A stretch of 41,469 bases of DNA from an uncultured Eubacterium sp. (GTDB lineage Bacteria > Bacillota > Clostridia > Lachnospirales > Lachnospiraceae), in contig CAUCXT010000028.1 of assembly GCA_958446835.1 (NCBI GenBank), positions 1-41,469 of the forward strand, written 5' to 3'. Both the position numbers and the translations under genes were made by a program. The notes beneath the pieces were generated by a model, which did no database searches, was not told the DNA's origin, and worked only from the letters and a program-made list of their open reading frames with translations. Of the stretch, positions 26,086-32,920 are shown piece after piece (the stretch's first letter is position 1; every line of letters starts with the position of its first letter).

Positions 26086-28239
26086 CTATTCACCTCCATA
26101 TCCAATGAATTTTCTTATCATCTGCATCATATTGTCAAATTCTATAGGTTTTGATATATGTCCGTTCATTCCTGCCTGAAACGCTGCCTTTTTATCATCA
26201 TCAAACGCATTTGCCGTCATTGCAATTATCGGTATGCCTGCCTTTGTGTCATCCGGCATAGCCCTTATATGTTCAGCAGCCGTGTATCCATTCATATTAG
26301 GCATCTGGATATCCATAAGTATGAGACAATAATATCCCGGCTGTGCTTTCTCCAGAGCTGAAATACACTCTGCCCCATCCTTTACCCTGTCCACGTCAAA
26401 ACCATTGAAGTTGAGAAGCTCCACCGTAATCTCGGCATTCATGTCATTATCCTCGGCAAGCAGAATTCTCTTTCTCTTCTTCCCGTCATTATACTCAATA
26501 ACAGTTTCATCACCCTGTTCATTCTGCAAAGGCACATCTACTAAACTGTGAGTCAAAAGTACAGTAAAACAACTTCCCCTTCCAAGCTCACTTTCAACAT
26601 GAATCGTTCCTCCCATAAGCTTTACAAGCTGATCCGCTATTGCCATTCCAAGCCCTGTTCCGGGCTGCTTGCTCTCAGTGGAGGTTCTCTCCCTTGCTAA
26701 CTCCTCGAAAATATGGGACATAAATTCCTTTGACATTCCTATTCCGGTATCTGCCACCTTAATCTCATACAAGCCATACCCCTCCGTATAACACGGCAGC
26801 TCCGTCACGTTAAAGGAAACGCTTCCGCCCATGTCCGTGTACTTGTAGGCATTGCTCAAGAGATTAAAGATTATCTGTTTTACCTTCAAAATATCACAGC
26901 TTACATAATGGTGCTTAACATTCACCCTCAATGAAAAGTTCAATGATTTTTGCGTCATCTGATTTTCAAAAACCGCATAAATCTCCCTGCACTGATCGTC
27001 AATGCAGACTATCGACTCTTCAAGTGTTGTTTTTCCGCTCTCAATTCTTGCAATATCAAGTATATTATTCAGAATTTCAAGAAGGTATCTGCTCGAATCA
27101 TCTATCTTGTCCAGATATCCTGCTGCCTTCTCTTTATTGTCCAGTTGTTCTCGTAACAGCTTGGTGAATCCTATTATAGCATTCATAGGTGTACGGATAT
27201 CATGGCTCATATTTGAAAGGAAGGTGTTCTTAGCTGCCGCCGCACGTTCGGCGCGCTCAAGTGCATTCTGCAGTTCAAGCTGACGTTTCTTCTCCATGTA
27301 GTAATTTTTCTTCTCCGAATTGTTATGGACTCCCCACATAAGTGCACATATTAGAATGTACAACAACATAAATGCCGTCTCCACGACATAGTAGACCTTG
27401 TACACCTCAAAAACAGGAAACAGAACATGTATTGTATAGCTCTTATACTTTTTCTCCGTCAAATACCAGCGCCTGCCATTGTACCTGATTTTTTTTAAGT
27501 TTTCACGTACTGTTTTTCCGTTGGAGTACATTTTAGTAAGCCTATCACCGGTAAGGCTGTAAGCACTTGTCTTATTGGCGGCAATTACATTATCGTATTC
27601 CGATATAATTATAAGTCCGTCCTTGGCAATCTGCATATTTTCAAATATACTGTCAAGCGTGATATCATTGACGCCCTCAACCACCATATCCTGCAGCTTG
27701 TATGCAATCACCGCTCCGGGTGCGTCATTTCGATGTACAACCGCTATGTCATACAGTTGTCCGTCACCGACATCCACTCTGGTCATATATACCTTCTTGG
27801 GAGATTCTATCACCCCAGCAACGCTTTCCGTGGATATAAGTGTGCTCCAGTCTTCTATATGCGCATCTTCCGCTGACTCAACATTTAATAAAACATCCAT
27901 GTTTTCATCAAGCACAATAATTCCGGTCAAATGCTGCTCGTACGAATATATTCCAATATTTTTTGCATAAAAAAACTCGTCATGCTCGATATTATGTACA
28001 ATCGCAAGCGTCTTATCCAGCAAATGTACAAGGCTTTTGGTCTTGTCATTCGCTCTGTAATTATCATAAGTCTCAATCTTTTCCTCAACATATTCTATCG
28101 TCTGGGTTCTCAATTTTTTCATGGAGGAAAGCCCGCGGTATACGGCAAACAAATGTAGGGCTATGAGGCATAGCAGCAGCAAAATGACTGCAATGCCGAT
28201 AACCTTAAACATACCAAGCTTTCTTTTAAAACTGTCCAC
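26086..28239 (-). CDS. Hybrid sensor histidine kinase with receiver domain
   Basis: Membrane kinase of 717 residues. Membrane helix about 12-33; extracellular sensor about 34-280 without a clear family; second membrane helix about 283-304; short coiled linker; HisKA with His about 346 in MSHDIRTPMNAI; HATPase with NLLSNAYKYTD, ADTGIGMS and GTGLGMAI; then a C-terminal receiver with phospho-Asp about 643 in LILMDIQMPNMNG and the SKPI lysine. It starts 3 bases after an amino-acid-type binding lipoprotein, so the lipoprotein probably delivers the signal to the extracellular domain, as LuxP does for LuxQ. A small helical protein follows at once. No DNA-binding response regulator is nearby, so the output is unknown. 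Confidence 0.94.
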   Translation of the reverse strand: MDSFKRKLGMFKVIGIAVILLLLCLIALHLFAVYRGLSSMKKLRTQTIEYVEEKIETYDNYRANDKTKSLVHLLDKTLAIVHNIEHDEFFYAKNIGIYSYEQHLTGIIVLDENMDVLLNVESAEDAHIEDWSTLISTESVAGVIESPKKVYMTRVDVGDGQLYDIAVVHRNDAPGAVIAYKLQDMVVEGVNDITLDSIFENMQIAKDGLIIISEYDNVIAANKTSAYSLTGDRLTKMYSNGKTVRENLKKIRYNGRRWYLTEKKYKSYTIHVLFPVFEVYKVYYVVETAFMLLYILICALMWGVHNNSEKKNYYMEKKRQLELQNALERAERAAAAKNTFLSNMSHDIRTPMNAIIGFTKLLREQLDNKEKAAGYLDKIDDSSRYLLEILNNILDIARIESGKTTLEESIVCIDDQCREIYAVFENQMTQKSLNFSLRVNVKHHYVSCDILKVKQIIFNLLSNAYKYTDMGGSVSFNVTELPCYTEGYGLYEIKVADTGIGMSKEFMSHIFEELARERTSTESKQPGTGLGMAIADQLVKLMGGTIHVESELGRGSCFTVLLTHSLVDVPLQNEQGDETVIEYNDGKKRKRILLAEDNDMNAEITVELLNFNGFDVDRVKDGAECISALEKAQPGYYCLILMDIQMPNMNGYTAAEHIRAMPDDTKAGIPIIAMTANAFDDDKKAAFQAGMNGHISKPIEFDNMMQMIRKFIGYGGE

Positions 28240-28242
28240 TGG

Positions 28243-29058
28243 CTATTCCTCCCTCCCCAGAGATTTCTCCGCATCCAATCCGTATCTCCCGACAATCGCG
28301 GCGGTGGTTCCGTCCTTCATCATATCAGCCAGAACTGCATCTAACTCCGCTACAAATTCACTGTCATATCCCGCATCAAATGCCACCCCAAGCTCTGAAT
28401 ACAGAAAGCTCTCATCAAGAAGCCTGTACTCGTCCGGCGCCGTGTTGATGAACGATACCAGTGCGCTCTCGTGGCCGCATATAGCCTCCACATAATTTTT
28501 TCTGAGTGCAGCAAACACTTCAGCCATGTTCGAAAAGCAGTACACGAGACTTACATCCGGTATATCCTTAAAATCAGAACGCAGAAAATATTCTTCAGCC
28601 TTTGATGTCTCCTGAACCGCTATCATTTTTCCCTCCAAGTCCGAGATCTTATGTATTTTGCTGTCCATACGCACCGCAGCCGTCTGGCGACTGTAAAGAT
28701 ACGGTCCTGCGCACTGATATTCGTCCTCCCTGTCATTCGTGCTAAAGCATCCCCAGATACAGTCAACATCACCGTCCGCAAGCAGTTTCTTCTTATTTTC
28801 CCATACTATAAGCCTGAATTCAGGCTCATAGCCCATCCTGTGAAGAGCTTCCGTTGCAAGTTCTACATCTATTCCTATGAACTCTCCATCGGCATTCTGA
28901 TATAAATATGGACTGATAATATCGCTGCCTATAACAATCTTTTTTGTCTCCGTCCTTGTTTCTTTATCAACACTGCCCTTGCTGCAGCCTGAAATCATTA
29001 TTATCGCAAGCAGAATGCTTACAAGCACAATATATTTTTTTGCTTTTCCCTTTTGCAT
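28243..29058 (-). CDS. Substrate-binding lipoprotein, family 3 (amino-acid type)
   Basis: A 271-residue secreted lipoprotein: basic start, hydrophobic core and lipobox MISGC (Cys about 25). The mature part has SBP family 3 features: IGVDVELATEALHRMGYEPEF, the DVDCIWGCFS segment, and the hinge-like ISDLEGKMIAVQETSKAEEY. ATG at 29058 is chosen because GGGAG lies 5 bases upstream and the signal peptide begins there; 29091 would add 11 odd residues. No permease or ATPase follows; a hybrid kinase starts 3 bases after its stop, so sensing is the likely job. It follows the hisS terminator closely, with no convincing promoter in the 35 bases between, so some read-through from hisS may feed it. Confidence 0.92.
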   Translation of the reverse strand: MQKGKAKKYIVLVSILLAIIMISGCSKGSVDKETRTETKKIVIGSDIISPYLYQNADGEFIGIDVELATEALHRMGYEPEFRLIVWENKKKLLADGDVDCIWGCFSTNDREDEYQCAGPYLYSRQTAAVRMDSKIHKISDLEGKMIAVQETSKAEEYFLRSDFKDIPDVSLVYCFSNMAEVFAALRKNYVEAICGHESALVSFINTAPDEYRLLDESFLYSELGVAFDAGYDSEFVAELDAVLADMMKDGTTAAIVGRYGLDAEKSLGREE

Positions 29059-29093
29059 TTTTCTCCCGCCCCACATTCCATAAATATACACAA

Positions 29094-29140
29094 AGACCCG
29101 TCAACAAATTAATTCTTGTGAATTACTTGTTGACAGGTCT
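29094..29140 (-). terminator. Intrinsic terminator of hisS
   Basis: AGACCCGTCAACAA (29094-29107) pairs with TTGTTGACAGGTCT (29127-29140), one mismatch, followed on the minus strand by TTTGTGT. It starts 20 bases after the hisS stop. Confidence 0.85.
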
Positions 29141-29159
29141 ATTATTCCTGAACTATAAC

Positions 29160-30515
29160 CTACTGCATGTTAACATACTGAGCCTTATTTAAGAGTTCCT
29201 TCTGATTATTGATTATAGAAATTGCCTCCTGCAGGTCCGTTGTCTTCTGCTCACCCGTATTCATGTTCTTGATGGTTACCTGATTGACGTCAATCTCATC
29301 CGTGCCCAGTATAATGCAGAACGGAATGGTAAGCCTGCTTCCATAGGTGAGCTTTTTCTTGAACTTGCCACCCTCGAGATATATCTGGGTATTGATATCT
29401 GCTGCTCTTAATCCTGTGGCAGTCTTGACAGCATAAGTCATATCATCGGTCATCGGTACAACAAGCGCATCTATTGGACATTCAAGTTCTCTGTTTAGGA
29501 AATTATTCTCGCACAGAACATAGAATAATCTTGTAAGACCGATGGAGATTCCGACTCCCGGCAGTGACTTCTTGGTGTAGTACTCTGCAAGGTTGTCGTA
29601 ACGTCCGCCGCTGCACACACTGCCGTACTCCGGATGATTCTTTATAAATGTCTCATATACCGTTCCGGTGTAATAATCAAGACCTCTTGCAATGGACAGA
29701 TCAATCTTATAATAATCAGCCGGAACACCGAAGCCTGCGATATAATCGATTACTGTTGTAAGCTCCGAAAGACCGGCATCAAACACCTCATTGCAGCCGG
29801 CAAAGCCCTTAAGCTTCTCAACCTTCTCATCGTTACTTCCGTCAAATGTGAGAACATCAAGTATCTGCGAAACTGTAGCCTCTGGGACATTGAGCTCAAC
29901 AAGCTCCTTTGCAACATTGTCACGTCCAATCTTGTCTATCTTATCAATGATTCTTAAGATATCTACAGCACTTTCCTTCACACCGAAGTTGTCGAAAAGA
30001 CCGTTTAACACCTTACGGTTATTGATTCTGATGACGAAATTATCAATGCCTAAGTTGTTGAACAGATTATATATGATACTAGGTATCTCGGCATCATTGA
30101 CAATACATAAACTTCCGTCTCCGACAATATCAATATCTGCCTGATAGAACTCTCTGAAACGTCCCTTCTGTGCTCTCTCTCCGCGGTATACCTTTCCAAT
30201 CTGGTATCTTCTGAATGGAAATGTAAGCTCCGAATAATTCTTGGCAACATACTTTGCAAGAGGCACTGTAAGGTCAAAACGCATCGTAAGGTCTGAATCA
30301 CCCTTGTTAAATCTGTAAATCTGCTTCTCTGTCTCGCCGCCCGCCTTCGCAAGGAGGATTCTGCTGTCCTCCAACACAGGTGTATCAAGCGGATAGAAGC
30401 CATACTTGCGGTACACCTTCTCCATCTCTGATTTAATCTTTTCAAATATAACCTGATCCTTTGGAAGAAGCTCCATAAAACCGGATAAAGTTCTTGGTTC
30501 TACAATCTCACTCAT
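29160..30515 (-). CDS. hisS: Histidyl-tRNA synthetase
   Basis: Class II synthetase that charges tRNA-His. From the ATG at 30515 the protein has 451 residues; CAGGAG lies 8 bases before it, while the frame upstream (to 30554) adds non-conserved residues. Class II motif 2 is seen in RYQIGKVYRGERAQKGRFRE, the histidine-specific loop in ARGLDYYTGTVYE, motif 3 in GVGISIGLTRL, and an anticodon-binding domain fills the last roughly 100 residues. Note QADIDIVG after motif 2, typical of the family. The leader has a small hairpin (AGAGCAT/ATGCTCT near 30562-30583) but no T-box features. aspS, often next to hisS in Firmicutes, is absent here. Confidence 0.97.
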   Translation of the reverse strand: MSEIVEPRTLSGFMELLPKDQVIFEKIKSEMEKVYRKYGFYPLDTPVLEDSRILLAKAGGETEKQIYRFNKGDSDLTMRFDLTVPLAKYVAKNYSELTFPFRRYQIGKVYRGERAQKGRFREFYQADIDIVGDGSLCIVNDAEIPSIIYNLFNNLGIDNFVIRINNRKVLNGLFDNFGVKESAVDILRIIDKIDKIGRDNVAKELVELNVPEATVSQILDVLTFDGSNDEKVEKLKGFAGCNEVFDAGLSELTTVIDYIAGFGVPADYYKIDLSIARGLDYYTGTVYETFIKNHPEYGSVCSGGRYDNLAEYYTKKSLPGVGISIGLTRLFYVLCENNFLNRELECPIDALVVPMTDDMTYAVKTATGLRAADINTQIYLEGGKFKKKLTYGSRLTIPFCIILGTDEIDVNQVTIKNMNTGEQKTTDLQEAISIINNQKELLNKAQYVNMQ

Positions 30516-30604
30516 GAAAAAATCTCCTGTTATAATATAGTATTTTATGTACAAAGAGCATTGCTTAGGATGCTCTGATGACGCTTACCAACATAATTGA
30601 TTTA

Positions 30605-30633
30605 AGAATAGCATAGAATATTTCAAAATGCAA
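30605..30633 (-). promoter_or_regulatory. Sigma-A-type promoter of hisS
   Basis: Minus strand: -35 TTGCAT (30628-30633), 17-base spacer, -10 TATTCT (30605-30610), about 90 bases before the hisS ATG. Confidence 0.6.
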
Positions 30634-30669
30634 CCTGTCTGAATTTTATAATTTCTTCAAATGCTTAAC

Positions 30670-30699
30670 TTGACAAATCTGCACTTCGTATGCTAACAT
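30670..30699 (+). promoter_or_regulatory. Promoter of the riboswitch-CDF transcript
   Basis: Consensus -35 TTGACA (30670-30675), 18-base spacer, -10 TAACAT (30694-30699). A start near 30706 would place the NiCo aptamer about 30 bases into the leader. It is divergent from hisS. Confidence 0.65.
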
Positions 30700-30738
30700 A
30701 TATATACTCTTTGCACTGCATACAAAACTACAGTACAA

Positions 30739-30816
30739 ACTGAGCAGACCGTGACACCCTGTCATGGAGTCGGGTCACACAAGTGACAGTGGAATCTATT
30801 TCATCCACGGGACAGT
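30739..30816 (+). ncRNA. NiCo (czcD) riboswitch aptamer
   Basis: The leader matches the NiCo aptamer element by element: ACTGAGCAG at the P1/P2 junction (30739-30747), a P2 hairpin GTGACA/TGTCAT, the conserved TCGGG (30770-30774), a short P3 hairpin TCACACAAGTGA, then CAGTGGAAT pairing with ATCCAC as P4, and the closing GGGACAGT (30809-30816). These are the conserved internal-loop segments of the class that binds Ni2+/Co2+ (later also reported to respond to Fe2+). It precedes a cation diffusion facilitator, the usual target. The 3' part of the aptamer overlaps a terminator stem, giving a simple on/off switch. Confidence 0.9.
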
Positions 30817-30848
30817 AGTTGCTAATACTGAATCGTGGGTGTTTTTTT
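30805..30848 (+). terminator. Riboswitch expression-platform terminator
   Basis: CCACG (30805-30809) pairs with CGTGG (30834-30838) and CAGTA (30813-30817) with TACTG (30826-30830), followed by seven Ts (30842-30848). Because CCAC and GGGACAG are also aptamer bases, metal binding would prevent this hairpin and allow transcription of the exporter. Confidence 0.85.
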
Positions 30849-31018
30849 ATACTTTTCTAAGAAAACATTTCGTTTTAAAACCCACACATAAGTGTTATAG
30901 AGTCATATTAACTTTTCAACTATCCATAAGTAACATGGCAGAGCAATTTGTTTCAGGGCGAAAACAGATTGCTTTAACACCACCAAAATGACCTATCGCT
31001 CAGAAACGGAGATTAATT
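30849..31018 (+). other. Leader between terminator and CDF start
   Basis: 170 bases after the riboswitch terminator and before the exporter ATG. It holds the exporter's ribosome site (GGAG, 7 bases before the ATG) and no gene that I can support. Confidence 0.5.
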
Positions 31019-31936
31019 ATGAAAAAAAATGAATCCACAGCACCGACACATAACACCAATGACAGCGATTTTGAGAAAATTGCCAACAGAGTATCTTTCA
31101 TCACAATTCTTGGCAATGTACTGTTATCAATCATCAAGCTTTTAGCAGGTATTATCGCACATTCTAACGCAATGATTAGTGATGCCATACATTCGGCTTC
31201 AGATGTTTTCAGCACAATAATAGTGATTATCGGAATTAAGATATCGGCGAGGAAGCCTGACAAGGAGCACCCTTACGGACATGAGCGTATGGAATGTGTT
31301 GCCGCCATTGTACTTTCCATAGTCCTCTTTATCACAGGCCTCGGAATAGGTTCAACCGCCGTCAAAAACATTGCAAGCGGCAGCTATAATACCCTACAGA
31401 TTCCGGGCATTCTCGCCCTTGCGGCAGCGATTCTCTCGATTGTGTGCAAGGAGGGCATGTACTGGTACACAAGATACAATGCCAAAAAAATTGATTCCAG
31501 CGCTCTCATGGCGGACGCATGGCACCATCGCTCCGACGCATTTTCATCAATCGGTGCCCTTGTCGGAATCGCAGGTGCAAGACTCGGCTTCCCGATAATG
31601 GATTCTGTTGCCAGCCTTGTAATATTCGTCTTTATTGTAAAAGCAGCATACGATATTTTTAAAGATGCCATAGATAAAATGGTGGACCACTCCTGTGATG
31701 ACAAGACTGAAAAAGAAATTCGTGACTGTGTCATGGGAAACAAGGATGTACTTGGAATCGATTTACTTCAGACACGTATATTCGGCAACAAGATATATGT
31801 AGATGTGGAGATACGCGCAAATGCTTCCTATACATTGAAGGAGGCACATGAAATAGCCGAATCCGTACATAATGATATCGAAAAGAATTTTCCTAAAGTT
31901 AAACACATCATGGTGCATGTCAATCCGGCGCTGTAA
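31019..31936 (+). CDS. Cation diffusion facilitator family metal exporter
   Basis: Six-helix membrane proton antiporter of 305 residues that exports divalent metal. The transport site residues lie in SDAIHSASD (helix 2) and ADAWHHRSDAF (helix 5): both have the HxxxD form, whereas the Fe/Zn exporter FieF has DxxxD in helix 2, so exact metal choice is uncertain. A loop motif HPYGHERME follows helix 2, and the C-terminal cytoplasmic dimer domain ends DIEKNFPKVKHIMVHVNP. The upstream NiCo riboswitch argues for nickel, cobalt or iron. GGAG precedes the ATG. Single-gene unit closed by a long hairpin. Confidence 0.95.
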   Translation: MKKNESTAPTHNTNDSDFEKIANRVSFITILGNVLLSIIKLLAGIIAHSNAMISDAIHSASDVFSTIIVIIGIKISARKPDKEHPYGHERMECVAAIVLSIVLFITGLGIGSTAVKNIASGSYNTLQIPGILALAAAILSIVCKEGMYWYTRYNAKKIDSSALMADAWHHRSDAFSSIGALVGIAGARLGFPIMDSVASLVIFVFIVKAAYDIFKDAIDKMVDHSCDDKTEKEIRDCVMGNKDVLGIDLLQTRIFGNKIYVDVEIRANASYTLKEAHEIAESVHNDIEKNFPKVKHIMVHVNPAL

Positions 31937-31944
31937 CAGCCTTT

Positions 31945-32008
31945 GGGACAGGAGGCGGGTACATGTGTCCCCGCTTTTTGTGACACATGTACCTAACCCC
32001 TCTGTCCC
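31945..32008 (+). terminator. Long imperfect palindrome after the CDF gene
   Basis: GGGACAGGAGG and GGTACATGTGTC on the left pair with GACACATGTACC and CCTCTGTCCC on the right (31945-32008), making one long hairpin. An alternative smaller hairpin, GCGGG with CCCGC followed by TTTTT (31955-31979), is a normal terminator for the plus strand. The two folds exclude each other. It separates convergent genes. Confidence 0.7.
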
Positions 32009-32013
32009 ATGGA

Positions 32014-32898
32014 CTATCTTCTCAGCACACTGTTAGGCACATCGTACACGCCGATTACGAATTTCTGGACGGTCAGATTGTGATGTGCGATTTCACCGTC
32101 GGCTTCAAGCTCAATAACAGTGCGCATTATGTTGACGCAGGACTTTTCGACCTCGCTCAGTGTAACTTTGCCCCTGCACATCACGTCCTCCGCCAACATT
32201 CTGGCAAGTCTGGTTGATGTATTATCAAAGATACGCGCCCTCACCCTTCCCGGAAGCTCTATCATCGCCATCACAAGGTCATCATTCGTGGTGTTTCGAA
32301 GAATCGTCTGTATCTCCTTATCAGACATCTCTAACAAGGTGAGGGATGTCTGATTTACAATGGAATAATCTCTCTCATCGACCTCCCTGTTGTCCTCACA
32401 GAGCGACCTCACCCACTTGTCGCGCTTGTCATCCTCTTTTATATAATCGTCCTCAGACCTTTCCTCCTCCTTCTTCTTAAGAATCTCCCTAAGAAACTGC
32501 GGCATAAGCGACTGCATGTAGCTTCCAAGCCTGTCTATACTAACACCGGTCTGAATCAGGCAGGCGCCCTTGTAATACATAAGCACAACCAGACCTTCAT
32601 AGGAGTGGTAACCATCGGCGGCAAGCATGTTAAGCCCCATCTCAGACACAACAGCCGGCTCATTGGCATCCACAACCTGCATCATCAGTCTGAAAAGAAA
32701 TCCCTGCGTCCTGTCGCTCTTATCCAGCTTGTCACATGCATCGCAAAGCGCCAACAGCCCCTCCTGCCTTGCAAGCTCAGAAAAATCCATTATTCGTCTG
32801 TAAGCATCCATCACCCCGGAAATGCCGCCGGCATTTTCTCTGTCACCATTGATGTCAACACAGCAGCTTTTCAGCTCATTCAAAAAAAATGTATCCAT
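32014..32898 (-). CDS. Soluble protein with MotA-like segment and FliG C-terminal-like domain
   Basis: A 294-residue protein without membrane segments. Residues about 36-100 resemble the cytoplasmic segment of the stator protein MotA (FSELARQEGLLAL, then FRLMMQVVDANEP). After an acidic/basic linker (about 140-180) residues about 187-270 resemble the FliG C-terminal torque domain: MSDKEIQTILRNTTNDDLVM, IFDNTSTRLARMLAEDV, GKVTLSEVEKS. By my alignment to E. coli FliG, Arg281 and Asp289 are kept, Asp288 is Glu, while Lys264 and Arg297 are lost. The protein cannot be a true stator (no membrane helices). It starts 22 bases after recQ with a GAGGAGG site, so they share a transcript. Function unknown; a role at the flagellar motor is inference. 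Confidence 0.75.
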   Translation of the reverse strand: MDTFFLNELKSCCVDINGDRENAGGISGVMDAYRRIMDFSELARQEGLLALCDACDKLDKSDRTQGFLFRLMMQVVDANEPAVVSEMGLNMLAADGYHSYEGLVVLMYYKGACLIQTGVSIDRLGSYMQSLMPQFLREILKKKEEERSEDDYIKEDDKRDKWVRSLCEDNREVDERDYSIVNQTSLTLLEMSDKEIQTILRNTTNDDLVMAMIELPGRVRARIFDNTSTRLARMLAEDVMCRGKVTLSEVEKSCVNIMRTVIELEADGEIAHHNLTVQKFVIGVYDVPNSVLRR

Positions 32899-32920
32899 AT
32901 TGATTCCTCCTCACTGGTAA

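Noticed and set aside
30516..30604. Possible T-box riboswitch in the hisS leader
   Set aside because: Only a small AGAGCAT/ATGCTCT hairpin is present; the conserved T-box sequence and the specifier loop are missing and the leader is too short.
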